A stretch of 64,000 nt of DNA from Diplonema papillatum (GCA_030068145.1 JAPJBO010000441.1:1-64000), one strand, 5' to 3'; shown: positions 39,298 through 51,625, counted from the stretch's first letter. The notes: a model not told the origin generated them from the sequence alone. Numbers and translations: made by a program.

Positions 39298-40895
39298 GAT
39301 GCCAAAAGGGGGGGTGGGGGGTTTGGGCGGAAAAATCCCCGCATAGTTCACCAGGGTCTGACGGGTACTGAGGCCCCATACCCTTCCTAAAACATCATTC
39401 TGCGTTCAAATACGCCCTCAGAAGCCTCCGGAGAGCCTTCTATGATGTCCCAAATGCAATTTTTGTGGGTTTTTAGGGGGTCCCCCCGTCTGCTGGCCGT
39501 AAACCGCCATAGAAGACACATATGCAACCTGATGCTGGGTCGCTCCTCGGAGCAAAATCTCGGCCTAAACACACGTTTTCGGCGTTCTCTATCATTCTCC
39601 AGGTGCATTCGACCCTCGGACTTCATAAATTATCTCGCTTACAGGTGTTCCGGGGTGTGCAAAAACAAGGCGAATGGACCCTACAGACCGTACCACGCCC
39701 TGCCTGTCTATACAGGCTTTGGGGTCGAATTGCGCCGCCTTGGCGCCATGTGCACCGTTTTGGTCTCGTTTGTGCTGCTTTGGGATCCACTAAGAACTCT
39801 AGTCTGATTTGCGGGACGCTTTGCTCGGTTTTGGTGCCCACTTCACCGTTCAAAGTGCATCCAGTGGTGAAGACTTTGCGCCGAAGCTGGAGAGGAAGCG
39901 ACCCAGTAGGCGCCACTTCACCGTGAGCGGGTCTCGGAACAGGACTCAAACTGTGGCCCAGGTGATACTGCCGACCATGGCAGGTGTGTGCGCCACACAG
40001 TTTGTCTGACCAAGCTCACTGCACAGGAGCTTGCCACACATCCCTCGGGTCATGTGCCGCCTGTGCAAAGACATCCAGCGAGAAGCACTTTGCAGCCATG
40101 GGTGAGAAAGATGCCAGAAGGGAAGACATTGCCAGGAAAGCTCTGAAAGCCTGCCCTGAAAGCGGTGAAGCCTGCTTCAAAATCATGAAGTGAACGCGTC
40201 GTAGTCAACCGCTTGAGAACGGCTGATGATCGCCTGTTACTTAACGCTTGTCCTACTTCGTTCACCAAGCCTTGCAGAATCACCAGAATAGCATAACATG
40301 ATGCAGGTAGAAGCCTGAACAGGCCTTAGAACAGTGAAAGTGGGCGCCAAAACCGAGGAAAGCGTCCCGCAAATCAGACCAGAGTTCTTAATGGACTCCA
40401 AAGCAGCACAAACGAAGCCCGAAACGGTGGATGTGGCGCCAAAGCCAGTGCAGGTTGACCCCAAAGCCTGTATAGACAGGCAGGGCGTAGTTCGGTCTGT
40501 CCCCAATGCAGGGGGCCATTCTCCTTATCTTTGCACGTCCCGGAACACCTGTGAGTGAAAGAAACCACGAAGCCCGAGGGTCGAATGCACCTGGAGAGTG
40601 CTAGAGAACGCCGAAAACGTGTGTTTGGGCTGGGATCTTGCACAGAGAAGCGACCCAGCATCAGGTTGCGTATGTGTCTTCTATGGTGGTTTACGGCCAG
40701 CAGGCGGGGGGACCCCCTAAAAACCCACAAAATCGCATTTGGGACATCATAGAAGGCTCTCCGGAGGCTTCTGAGGGCGTATTTGAACGCAGAATGATGT
40801 TTTAGGAAGGGTATGGGGCCTCAGTACCCGTCAGACCCTGGTGAACTATGCGGGGATTTTTCCGCCCAAACCCCCCCCCCCCCCCTTTTGGCATC
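39298..40895. mobile_element. Foldback element with about 560-bp terminal inverted repeats
   Basis: The left arm (39298-39853) and right arm (about 40328-40895) are inverted copies, for example GATGTCCCAAATGC with CTGTCTATACAGGC and their complements. Outer ends read CGATGCCAAAAGGGGG and its complement. The about 475-bp spacer carries sequence shared with 8895-9065. The arms differ by scattered substitutions and small indels. No transposase ORF; a foldback or large MITE. Confidence 0.9.
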
Positions 40896-41362
40896 GTACC
40901 ATACGATACTCGGGTTCCACTGATAAAATGTGTCGGTCACAAACAGTCCCAGTGGCTAGCCATGAACCAGAACGAAAGCGTGCACCAAATATACATGTAG
41001 CCCTTTCTTGCTCTAAGAGAACCCATTCATGAACGGTCACACGGAGACCCTAAACCCCCGGAATTTCAAGCGAACTTTAAATTCTAAACTCTAAAATACA
41101 CTAGATGTGGCCGTGGAGTTGGGGGGCATTGACTTGTCGACATACCCCTTTACCCCGTGCAGTGAAACGAAGCAATTCCACGGAAGAGGCAAGATTCTGC
41201 CAAACACATTGAACTAGAAGGTTTCCCGTGAAGAAGACTTGATGCTAACGTCACGCATTGCACGAGTGAAAATGATTCTTCCAGACACAGAGCTACGATC
41301 TTTACCCAGTGGCTTATATATGGGTCTGGTGCTCGGACCAAGTCCGAGCAACGAAAACCGTA

Positions 41363-41525
41363 CACCGCGAGAGTAGGAGAAAGTAGAAAGGGAAACTAGA
41401 GTTTTCGTTGACCGCACTACCCTGAGCCCAAATCCTGGACGTGGTTTCAGGTGGCAAATTTGGCAAATGATCATGATCAGAAGGTCCTACTTGAGCGGTT
41501 CAGTTTCCTCACACATTGCATGTGG
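41363..41525 (-). repeat. Inverted copy of the 4683-4847 repeat
   Basis: The complement of ATGCAATGTGTGAGGAAACT through the TTTCTCCTACTCTCGCGG tract, followed by a 15-A run at its 3' side on the plus strand. Confidence 0.8.
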
Positions 41526-41879
41526 CTAAAAAAAAAAAAAAAACTCAAAAGAACTCCACAATGGTGCGTTTGATTTTAGCTTATGTCCCATGGCAGTCTA
41601 CCTGGCGGTTACTGGCTGTTACTGGCAGTTACTGGCAGCGCAGAGCAGGGGTGTACGTGATTTAAACGCTGGGTGTACTTAGCAAAATCTGACCTCCACC
41701 CAGATTTTTTTTCATTTTTGTTCGACAATGTTTTCTCCAGGTTTCGGGTTTTCTGAGTTTGGAAGGGAGGAGGGGCAACAAAATACTCTCGTTTTTTTTC
41801 CCTCGTGGTAGCATCTGCCCGCGCGAAAAGCTCTGAAAAAAGCGCTCCTCGAAAAACAGGCGCACATTTCGCTGAACGT

Positions 41880-42915
41880 ACCATCTGTCTTGCACTCATC
41901 CTCATCCACCAGTCTTCGTCACCATCTTGACGAAGTTCTCGACAACCTCTTCAGAGTTGCAATGACTTGGGAAGTTCATGCCTCCTCGGAGCACTTCCAG
42001 ACCGTCGTGTACCTTTGTGAAGTTGGGCGTTGGATCATCCGACAAGCTGGATGTCAGCCAAGTTCGTAGCGCGATCAGCCGGCTTGCTTCAGCCCTATGG
42101 ACACCGAGTTGCCAGAAAAGATGACCGTGGCGAGTGTGATGTATTCCGCAATTCTTGCTGCATAATGGAACAAAGGAAGGTTTAAAAAGGTACCCGACGA
42201 AGCAGCAAGCGGTGGCACTCCCAGTGAATCTTCCCAGCAGCTTCCGGAAAAGCTCCCACAGCGTCTAAACGACGCTGGGATTCGCGGCGGTTCGCGGAGG
42301 CGTGTCCTTGAGCAAGGTGTGGTGGAAAAGGAGCTCGCAAGCTGGTTGAAGGAGGACGTTGTTTCACCAGCTGCGCTTCCGCGCGTGTGGCCAGTGTAAA
42401 CGGGAGGAGGGACGTTCCAGTCCGCACCTCACCCCACAGCCTTCTTCTCTGCTGGCAAAGAACCATTGGGATAGGAGTCATTGGGACAATCCCATGGTAC
42501 CGCGTGAATGGCGCGATCGGGCCCACGGCAGCGCAGGCCACTCCTTCGTGCAGTCGAATCGGAGCGAATCGATGCGAGCAGGCCTTCTCGTTTCCTCTTT
42601 CTGCCAGCCACCAGGTCCTCCTGCTTGGACTTGTTCCATAACAGTCTTTCTCGACCTAGGCGCACTGACAATCAGATTCGGCAACGGTGGAACCGAAGGC
42701 AACTCTCGTTCTTTGCAGCAGACCTTTGTCGAATGAGCTCGTCCCGCGTTTGGATGATTTGAAGAACCTTCTTCATCTTCCCGCGCATCCCTTCCAAAAC
42801 AGACGGTCCAAGTGATTTCTCGTCACACTTGCTACCTCCTCATCGGGCGGGCAGTACTGCACAGGCTCGTAGTAACTTCCGGCGGCAACCCGATGAACGA
42901 CGCTCCGGAGACAGT
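41880..42915 (-). pseudogene. Degraded minus-strand coding relic
   Basis: Several short minus-strand frames read like protein: TWLTSSLSDDPTPNFTKVHD with SEEVVENFVKMVTKTGG (about 41905-42065), SDVDCLRSVVHRVAAGSYYE with PPDEEVASVTRNHLDRLFWK (about 42775-42920), and MKKVLQIIQTRDELIRQR in another frame (about 42695-42790). Frame changes between them imply a broken gene, perhaps from a transposon. The family is not recognisable and the segments may not all belong together. Confidence 0.35.
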
Positions 42916-44756
42916 CAACATCTGACGCCGTGGAGATGTCGGGTATTAGAACGGTTCACTCCCTTCCCCCCGTAGTAACGCGGGCGGGGCAGTGTGGCGC
43001 CTGCGCCAGCCGCACCAGGCCGCACCAGAAAACCCTGTATGGCGCGTTTGGCGCGATTGGCGCGCCCTCAGTGTTTTCACCAGGAATTGGCTACTTCTTC
43101 ACTTTGGGATCATCATTCGTCCATTTTCTCGGCGACCGGCGTGCGTTCCGACAAGTTTTTGATCCGGTGAGAAGAAAGATGACGAAATCTTCCAGAAAAC
43201 CTGTTCTCAGAGGGTGCCTATTCTGGTGCCCTCCCACACCCCCTGTCCTTCCAGGGCCAGTGAAAACCAAGCTTTTTCCAGGGGATCGATCCCTGCAAGC
43301 AGCCTTTTTGGACCGGTTTTGACGGGTGCAATGCGGGTGTAATGTACGCTGCAGCAATGAAATGCCGACGAACCACAATAATCCGCCTACGTTTCCGGGT
43401 CTATTTGGCACCGTTCTCTTCACCCGAGAAACGAGCGAGCAAAAAGTCGTCGGAAAAAAATTGCCACGTAGACCAGCGGGAAAATATCACCACACTTTGC
43501 CAAAACCAGAGTCCACTGTTTGCCCATTGAAAAATGACCCAGGCTGGGTATCAATTCCGCCGAGGCACACTTTTGCCCACGTGGGAACCTAAATTTCCTT
43601 GGGGCTACAGGGTGCGCCAAACGCGCCGCACCGCGCCACGCCAAACGCGCCACCACACTGTGTGGGGGAAGGAAGGCGATTCGTAGTCCACCTGTTACGG
43701 GAAACCTTTGACATTTGAGTCAAAAATAAACGCAAAAATGTCCAGAAAATGGGTTTGGCACCTCAAATAAAACTTCAAAGTATCATGTGGTGGTGTTTGA
43801 GTGTGGGCAAAATTTTCGAGTTCTGGGCCAAAAATTGCCAAGTACACAAAATGTTTTTTTTTCAGAAATCCCACTGTACCATGGCAGTCTACCCGACGGT
43901 TACTGGCTGTTACTGGCAGTTACTGGCAGCGCAGACGTGTCAAACGCACCACACAAGCATACAAAAGGTCGAAAGACACCAATCTGTACGTCCATTCGGG
44001 ATCGTCGGAAACACAAAAAGCACAGAATGCCCCGGCTGAGGGGCCCAGTAGTAGTGCTACAGTACAGCAGTCACACTAGCAGTACACAGCACCGGTTCCT
44101 GCACCTTTGGATCATCGTTGAAGCAACGTACAGCCTCAATTTTGGAACCTGCGACTGGCCCAATAGCTTGCAAAAAATTTCCGCGCCTGCGGCGCTGGTA
44201 TTTCTGGCTTGTGTATTGTTTCATGACGTGTTGCCAAGAAAGCGAAGACCGCGGCTGTCCGCCCTGCTGTTGCAGATTATTGCCAAGTGTTCTTGAATGA
44301 TCCCGGCACACTGCTACAGTACCCCAACCCTCGCCTTCTTCGCATGGCTCTTTTGCTTCCGAAGGACAGTCTCTGTGATGGAGTAGTGACAACCAAAGAG
44401 GTGCACCCTGTCGGATACATAAACGTGCAGTTGTGCCGCAACTGGGATTTTTAGTAACTCCGAGCAACTTATGGACAGTTACGTGGGAGGAATTTTTATA
44501 TATAAGGCCCTGTCTTTACCAGTGATTTATATATGGGTCTGGGGCTCGGGGCCACCCCGAGCGCGAAAAAAAAAAAAAATTGCCTTAATTTTGGGCTGGG
44601 GGTCGGGATCAGCGGGGGTGAGGGACGAAGCCATGGCGAAGTCATGGCGAAAGCCATGGCGAAGCCATGGGGGCAGGAAGAGTAAAACGGAGGCGGGGAA
44701 AGAGGAGGCAGGAGGGCCAGGGGCGGAGGGCCAAAGGGGGTGGTGGGAGGCGAGAC
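42916..44756. other. Intron stretch, little recognised
   Basis: A GGTTACTGGCTGTTACTGGC block at 43885-43932 repeats 41602-41640. TTATATATGGGTCTGG near 44525 repeats 41315-41335. No exon or intact ORF. Confidence 0.4.
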
Positions 44757-45700
44757 GTTGACTACCAAGTCTAATTAAATTTGGGATCGGAAATTGAACG
44801 TTGACTACCAATTCTAATTAAATTTGGATTCAAAATTGAACGTTGACTACCAATTCTAATTAAATTTGAGATCGGAAATTGGATGTTGACTACCAATTCT
44901 AATTAAATTTGGGATCGGAAATTGGACGTTGACTACCAATTCTAATTAAATTTGGATTCAAAATTGAACGTTGACTACCAATTCTAATTAAATTTGAGAT
45001 CGGAAATTGGATGTTGACTACCAATTCTAATTAAATTTGGATCGGAAATTGGACGTTGACTACCAATTCTAATTAAATTTGGATTCAAAATTGAACGTTG
45101 ACTACCAATTCTAATTAAATTTGAGATCGGAAATTGGATGTTGACTACCAATTCTAATTAATTTTGGATCCGACAATAGACGTTCACTGCCACTTCTAAT
45201 TAAATTTGGGATCCGACATTAGACGTTGACTACCAATTCTATTTAAATTCAGAATCGGAAATTGGACGTTGACTACCACTTCTAATTAAATTTGGATACG
45301 ACATCAGACGTTGACTACCGATTGTAATTAAATTTGGAATCCGAAATTGGAAGTTGACTACCAATTCTAATTAAATTTTGGATTTGGCATCAGACGTTGA
45401 CTACCGATTGTAATTAAATTTGGAATCCGAAACTGGACGTTGACTACCAATTGTAGTTAAATTTGGGATCCGAAACTGGACGTTGCCTATCAATTCTAAT
45501 TAATTTTTGGATTTGGCATCAGACGTTGCCTACCAATTTTAATTAAATTTGGAGCCAACCCTGAACGTTGACTACCAATTCTATTTAAATTTGGAATCGG
45601 AAATTGGACGTTGAGTACCGATTCTAATTAGATTTGGGGTTCGGCATCAGACGTTGACTACCGGTTCTAACTGAATTTGGATTCAATACTAGAAGTTGAC
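44757..45700 (+). repeat. 43-44-bp satellite, about 21 units
   Basis: Units of GTTGACTACCAATTCTAATT plus AAATTTGGGATCGGAAATTG and a few bases, becoming more diverged to the right. One further piece lies at 45855-45885. A three-unit higher order shows early on (TTCAAAATTGAAC alternating with CGGAAATTGGA). Confidence 0.95.
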
Positions 45701-45732
45701 CGGTGCGGAAATTCTTCGCTGTACCGTACCGT

Positions 45733-45754
45733 GCGCTGGGGGGCGCTGCCCCCC
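45733..45754. repeat. GC hairpin
   Basis: Arms CTGGGGGGC and GCCCCCCAG separated by GCT form a perfect stem-loop beside the satellite end. Confidence 0.85.
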
Positions 45755-46180
45755 AGACCCCCCTCTCTTACAAATTAGCTTAACCATTTCGTCTGATTCT
45801 TGTTCCAACACTGAGGTTGGGTGGGTTAGCCTGGGCTGGCCTGGTAGTGCTTGCCTCTTGACTACCAATTCTAATTAATTTTGGATCCACCACAGGACCC
45901 CGAGGGCGAAAAGGACTTTTCTGCAGAGGAGGAAAAGCTATATAAATCTCTGGTCTTTACCTCGAAAAAAAAAAAAAAAAACGAAAAACACTGCGTTCCC
46001 TCGAAGAAGACTTGATGCAAGCATACACGAGAAGCAGGACTCTGTCACAACACTGCACTACGATTTTCGCCTCCCAATGAAGACAACCCTGCGTCAAACA
46101 CGAAGCTAAGTGTTCCACTTCACCCCCACGATTTGCGTGGAAGTAATTGCGCGCATGCCAACTACGTGTACACAACACAG

Positions 46181-46900
46181 GCCGAGGCGGCGGCGCACGC
46201 ACGGCGCATGGAAGAGCTGGAGAAGGAGACCGAAGCAGCGCTGGAGATGGCACGGTCGAAGTGGCGGTATCAGAAGTGGCGCGCGGTCGCCGAGCGGGAG
46301 AAGCGGCTGACGCTGAAGAGGGACGAAGCGAAGCGGAGCATCGAGCACCGGCACCTGCTCGAACGACTGGCCAGGGAGGAGGAGACGCGGCAGAAGGAGA
46401 CCGACGAGACCCTCCAGATCGAGGAAATCAGGCACAAGCACTCGCTGGAGGTAGAGGCGATGAAGGCGAGCGCCGCGGCGGAGCGGATGAAGGAGAACAA
46501 GGCGGCGCTGGACCTCGGCCCGAACGAGGACATCAAAATGCAGCAGCAGCACGAGGCCGAGATGGAGGCCAAGCGCGCCGAAGAGCGGCAGAAGCAGAGG
46601 GACCACGACTGGGAGCTGCACAAGGCGCAGACCGAAGAATCCGAGCTCCGCGCCCACCGTGCGCACGACGCCTCCGGCAGCAATGAGCTGCTGTGGCGCT
46701 GCGCCCAGCTGGGGCTCGGTGCCGTCGCCCTCGCGGTCGTGTACGTGCTCGACTCGCAGCACACCGCCCAAAAAGCGGAGGCCCAGCGCTTGGCCGCGGA
46801 CCAGCAGGCCGCGAAGCTGAAGGCTGAGCAGGACCACCGCAACCAGCAGCTGCGCCTGCAGAAGGAGCTCGAGGAGGCCAAGCGGGACGCTGAAATCGAG
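46181..46900 (+). CDS. Gene D exon 4: main coiled coil and first hydrophobic segment
   Basis: 240 codons, acceptor CACAACACAG, donor GAG|GTACGC, phase 0. About 165 residues of uninterrupted charged coiled coil (for example MEELEKETEAALEMARSKW, RQKETDETLQIEEIRHKHS) are followed by SNELLWRCAQLGLGAVALA and VVYVLDSQ, a likely membrane helix, and then more coiled coil (QLRLQKELEEAKRDAE). With the presequence in exon 1 this suggests a mitochondrial inner- or outer-membrane protein. A broken duplicate of the second half lies in the next intron. An upstream read-through start at 46133 is excluded in favour of the acceptor. Confidence 0.85.
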
Positions 46901-47074
46901 GTACGCGGGTCTTTTTTTTTGTGTTAACAATGCATCGTTGGACTAAAAATGAGTAGTTGTCAGCGTACTAGAAGCAACTCACCAAATCAGGTGAAAAGCC
47001 GCCAGTACAAACAAAAATGCCTATCTCCTCCACGTAGTCATGGGTTCAAGTTGTTCGAGTTTTTTGGGTGTTTT

Positions 47075-47205
47075 GAGTCCAAGTTTTTTGGTCCAAGTTT
47101 TTGGGTCCAGGGGTTTTGGGTCCAAGTTTTTTGGGTCCAAGTTTTTGGGTCCAAGTTTTTTGGGTCCAAGTTTTTGGGTCCAAGTTTTTGGGTCCGAGTT
47201 CTTGC
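47075..47205 (+). repeat. GGGTCCAAGTTTTT array
   Basis: About eight copies of a 16-18-bp unit varying in T-run length, ending where the exon 4 fragment begins. Confidence 0.92.
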
Positions 47206-47402
47206 ACGATGCCTCCGGCAGCAACGAGCTGCTGTGGCGCCCAGCTGGGGCTCGGCGGTCACCCTTGCGGTCGTGTACGTGCTCGACTCGCAGCACACCG
47301 CCCCAAAAAGCGGAGGCCGCTGAGCAGGACCACCGCAACCAGCAGCTGCGCCTGCAGAAGAAGGAGCTCGAGGCGGCCAAGCGGGACGCTGCAACCGAGG
47401 TT
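47206..47402 (+). pseudogene. Damaged duplicate of the second half of gene D exon 4
   Basis: From CACGATGCCTCCGGCAGCAA to GACGCTGCAACCGAG the sequence follows exon 4 from about 46667 to 46900. It has deletions inside the membrane-helix region and before GCTGAGCAGGACCACCGCAA, which break the frame. The end retains a donor-like GAG|GTTCGC, so it could act as a cryptic exon. Confidence 0.9.
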
Positions 47403-47551
47403 CGCTTTCTGCCAGGAGACGAGGGTGGTCTTATGTAGTACTAACAATCTTGCGGGTCGCCCTTCAATGTATTGTGCAGGCCAAAACGACGTAGGCAGCG
47501 TGTGTTTTGGGGGTTGACCAGAGTTCCTAACCCGAAAATGACACAGCTGAG

Positions 47552-47706
47552 CCCGTCCCTATCTCTTGAAACTGCATCGAAGTGCCTGCCGCTGTTTATC
47601 ACACGGTCTCTCAGGTCCATCCCTATCCCCTAGAGCTGCATCGAATTGCCCGGCGCTGTATTCTTCGGTCTATCACGGTCTATCAAGAGGGGATGGGCCG
47701 GCTCAA
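47552..47706 (+). repeat. Dispersed family A copy
   Basis: GAGCCCGTCCCTATCTCTTG through GGTCTATCACGGTCTATCAA. It lacks part of the middle present in the 31080 copy. Confidence 0.85.
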
Positions 47707-48070
47707 CAGTGTAAGTACAAGCGGGGAACCGATCAACCGGCACGCACAAACTAAACGAAGCGCCTGTCTTTCAGCAATGCTTATCCCTCCAATTAGTCAT
47801 GACCATCACAGCAACCGCCATCTGTTTTGAGCTGTAAAGCTATGAGGGCGATGGGTCAGAATTGCGGCAGTAGTCACCTGCGTGACTTCACCAGTGGTGG
47901 TCCTGGAGCCTCCTGCGACAGCGGCATCTAGGGGTCGAGCTGAGTATTGAGCCCCCGAAGGCGCGGGCAAGCACCAGGGTCGTGATGTAGTACGCAAAGT
48001 CGCAACCCCCGAAAAAAGAAATGCCGAAAACCTGGGACACCCAGCCCCATTTTTTGGGGTGTCCCAGGTT

Positions 48071-48293
48071 CTAAAGGAGGGGGGGGGGGTCGAATAATAA
48101 CAGTTGTTTGACACGCGTCTGGTGGTGTCTAAAAACACTACCGCTATTTGATCCTGCTACTGTTCGGCTACGGCACTTTTATTATATTCGACAAATCGAA
48201 TAATAACTCAACCGGAGACTTTAAAATACCGACCTTCTAATCCACGAATAACGCTAATAACACAGTGTTATTATTCGACCCCCCCCCCCTTTA
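48071..48293. mobile_element. MITE copy 2, carrying a nested insertion
   Basis: Ends CTAAAGG-(G)n-TCGAATAATAAC and its complement. Internally reversed relative to 32421-32588. The 47-bp nested family L piece at 48208-48254 is bounded by 7-bp duplications. Confidence 0.88.
48208..48254 (+). mobile_element. 47-bp nested insert with 7-bp target duplication
   Basis: TAATAAC at 48201-48207 and 48255-48261 flank TCAACCGGAGACTTTAAAAT ... AATAACGC. MITE copy 1 has no such insert at the corresponding site. The insert equals the core of family L (28835-28910 and 30910-30990) without its upstream part, as if 5'-truncated. Confidence 0.8.
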
Positions 48294-48359
48294 CCCGGGT
48301 CAACATTAATCCAATTCCGGGAAGTGAACTTCCACTCTGAAAGCTAAACAACACCACAG

Positions 48360-48455
48360 GTCGCCCGACGAACCTCTGAAGCAATATCCCTCGAGTCGAA
48401 CAACAAGACCCTCCAGGCCGAAATGGAGCTGGAAAAAGCGAAGCTGGATCTCGAG
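48360..48455 (+). CDS. Gene D exon 5
   Basis: 32 codons (VARRTSEAISLESNNK, then TLQAEMELEKAKLDLE), acceptor AACACCACAG, donor GAG|GTGTGC, phase 0 at both ends. It continues the coiled coil after the first membrane segment. Small, but the phase, splice sites and composition agree. Confidence 0.75.
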
Positions 48456-48574
48456 GTGTGCCGGGAGAACCTTTCTTTTAGAGAGCGACGTGCACTCCTC
48501 AAGGCAACCTTGTCTTGGACAGGGGGCGTGTTGGTCTGGAGCAGGGGGCGACACCATTGCAATACTTGCACGGT

Positions 48575-48680
48575 GAAGTCCAGCCTCAGATGCTGGAGTT
48601 AAAAAGCGGGTGTCACACCCGCTTTTCGGGTGTGACTTCGGCAGACCTTCTTAACTCCAGCTTCTGAGGCTGGACCTCAC
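48575..48680. repeat. Long hairpin with palindromic core
   Basis: Arms of about 35 bp (CACGGTGAAGTCCAGCCTCA and its imperfect complement) enclose AAAAGCGGGTGTCACACCCG, itself a palindrome. Confidence 0.8.
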
Positions 48681-48689
48681 CGTGTGAGT

Positions 48690-48985
48690 TTCGTTTTTTA
48701 CATAAGCGCCAGCTTGAAAGGAAATGCTCGACGATGCTGCCCGACAAAGAACAGAAGGGATCCCAAGTGCTACCGAACGTGTTGAACGGACGTGAGGTCA
48801 TGCGGGTCTACCCCTGCACGACAAATCACACAGACACAACAGGTCAAAGTCCTGAGTGAGAAAACAACACAAGGCGGTGTTAGCGAAGAACAAATCAGTT
48901 TGTGTTTGTAGTATTGTATGTGCCCCTCACCTCTATATTTCCTCCCTTCCATTCGGAGTCGAAGCAGCTACGTCGAGTATTCTTT
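48690..48985 (+). repeat. Dispersed family B copy
   Basis: ACATAAGCGCCAGCTTGAAA to GAGTCGAAGCAGCTACGTCG. Closest to 22745-23030; it follows the hairpin directly. Confidence 0.88.
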
Positions 48986-49794
48986 GTTGTACTACTACCA
49001 ACCTTGCGGGTTGCCCTGTGGTCCTCCTGAAAATGACTCAGGGCAATTACAAGTGGGAACACGATCAACAGGCACGCACAAACAAAACGAAGCAACTGTC
49101 TTTTCTGCCCCCCTTTTTCCTTTGTGCGGAGAACAAGGTTTTCCGGTCCTGCAAATAACTCCCGCTGGGCACGGTTACCGCACCACCCGTGATTCACTGA
49201 AATAGCAGCGAGGATTCGCTGCTTCGTTCGCATTCCTTGCAAATGCGGTCATATTTGATGTGGTCCAAGTCATATCCATAGCGGATTTCGTTTTGGTGTC
49301 GGTCGCATTCATCACAAACTAGGCTAGCCGTAGTTAAAGTGTGTAAATATGTCTACATCCCTTTCACTCCCGACTCCCAGCCTCAATGGTCGACCGTGGC
49401 ACACCGAACCCCCAAACCACAATAAACGCTAAGACTGGCCAAACGAGTCATGTCGTGTGCACCGCGGCAATCAAATGACAGCGAAACGGCTGCAAAGAAC
49501 GGCACCCAGAGACTCGGGCTAAGCAGCCGGGCCCTTTCACCGGAGGGGGTTACACACCCAAACATCGACTTACCGTGTTTGGAGTAACGTTGAACTGAGC
49601 CAACGCTGGAACGGGTAAATGACCGACCGGGTAAAGCCTGTGACACCCTGGGGCGGGTGTCCCAGATTTCTTTTCTTAATTCACCCCGCTCGCGGGTTCT
49701 GCTTATAACTGTCCACGAGATAGCGCCAACCTTTTGCCGAAGGGCACCCGAAAGCTTTCCGGGTTTGGAGTCTCAAGCGAACTTTCAAACACAG

Positions 49795-49941
49795 ATCTCG
49801 GCGCAGCAAGCCAAAGAAGCCGAAGCCCAGGCAATCTCGCAAGAGCAGCGCCTGAAGCAAGTCGAGACGCTCAGGACGTTTTGCCTCGTCGGCGGCATCT
49901 TCACTGTGATGCTGAAGGTCGGAGGCGCGTTCTCGTCGTAG
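49795..49941 (+). CDS. Gene D exon 6 (terminal): second hydrophobic segment and stop
   Basis: 48 codons plus TAG at 49939-49941, acceptor CAAACACAG, phase 0. It starts as coiled coil (ISAQQAKEAEAQAISQEQR) and ends with LRTFCLVGGIFTVMLKVGGA, a hydrophobic segment fitting a short C-terminal membrane anchor. The protein ends GAFSS. Sequence directly after the stop is repeated at 32838-32875, just upstream of exon 1. Confidence 0.8.
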   Translation: MSAQQAKEAEAQAISQEQRLKQVETLRTFCLVGGIFTVMLKVGGAFSS

Positions 49942-51147
<1,206 letters not shown>

Positions 51148-51315
51148 ACGGTGCACTAGTCATTTGAAAAACAGCGTAATGACTAGTCATATTACTACTG
51201 AAAAGTGCTCACTACTGCAGTAGTTAGAATAGAGACAGTAGTCATATGACTAGTACGACTTATGACTAGCAAGATCAGTAGTACGTGACTAGTAAATGGC
51301 AGACTAGTGCACCGT
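51148..51315. mobile_element. MITE with ACGGTGCACTAGTC terminal repeats
   Basis: ACGGTGCACTAGTC (51148-51161) and its complement (51302-51315) bound an AT-rich core full of TGACTAGT variants. TCACTC occurs outside both ends (51142-51147 and 51319-51324), three bases further out on the right. Confidence 0.8.
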
Positions 51316-51477
51316 GGCTCACTCCCGCAACCTCCCCCGTGAAACAGCAATTACAACCGAGGCACTCGTGCACTGCTGCCCCCACCCCTCTGTTGCGGTT
51401 TTGCGTCAGATCCTTGTTGTCGGGGTCCAGCGCCCGAGCGAGATTCGCACCCTCAAGGCTATTGCCCTGTAGCAAGA

Positions 51478-51625
51478 GTGATCGCCGCAACTCCGCAAAA
51501 GGGGCGGCCTGCGGTACTCGGGAGTGCTCTTGCGAGCATGCCCTGATTCCCTGTGAACCTGGGGTTAACAGGGAAGAAGTGGTTGGTAAGCGCTTCAAGC
51601 CGAACCGACAGCAGTTGGTGAGTTG
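51478..51625 (+). repeat. Dispersed repeat shared with 22390-22525
   Basis: Same order of phrases as the 22-kb copy, plus an extra TGATTCCCTGTGAACC segment. Confidence 0.8.

Larger units (their letters stand above)
38459..46180 (+). other. Gene D intron 3, a 7.7-kb element nest
   Basis: Contains family M (38888-38936), the SINE-like family F (38966-39112), the foldback element (39298-40895), a family C tail (41035-41095), an inverted repeat copy (41363-41525), a minus-strand coding relic (41880-42915), two copies of a GGTTACTGGCTGTTACTGGC block (about 41580-41640 and 43885-43932) and a 43-bp satellite (44757-45700). Confidence 0.55.
46901..48359 (+). other. Gene D intron 4
   Basis: 1459 bp. 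After the donor comes a block shared with 7953-8056 (GTGTTAACAATGCAT), then a GGGTCCAAGTTTTT array (47075-47205), the exon 4 fragment (47206-47402), a family A copy (47552-47706) and MITE copy 2 (48071-48293). Confidence 0.65.
48456..49794 (+). other. Gene D intron 5
   Basis: 1339 bp. An imperfect hairpin spans 48575-48680 (CCAGCCTCAGATGCTGGAGT against its complement around a GCGGGTGTCACACCCGC core), family B lies at 48690-48985, and the remainder is without recognised content. Confidence 0.6.

Noticed and set aside
41580..43932. LTR retrotransposon bounded by GGTTACTGGCTGTTACTGGC blocks
   Set aside because: The direct repeats are only about 50-60 bp with no TG...CA ends, primer-binding site or polymerase between them.
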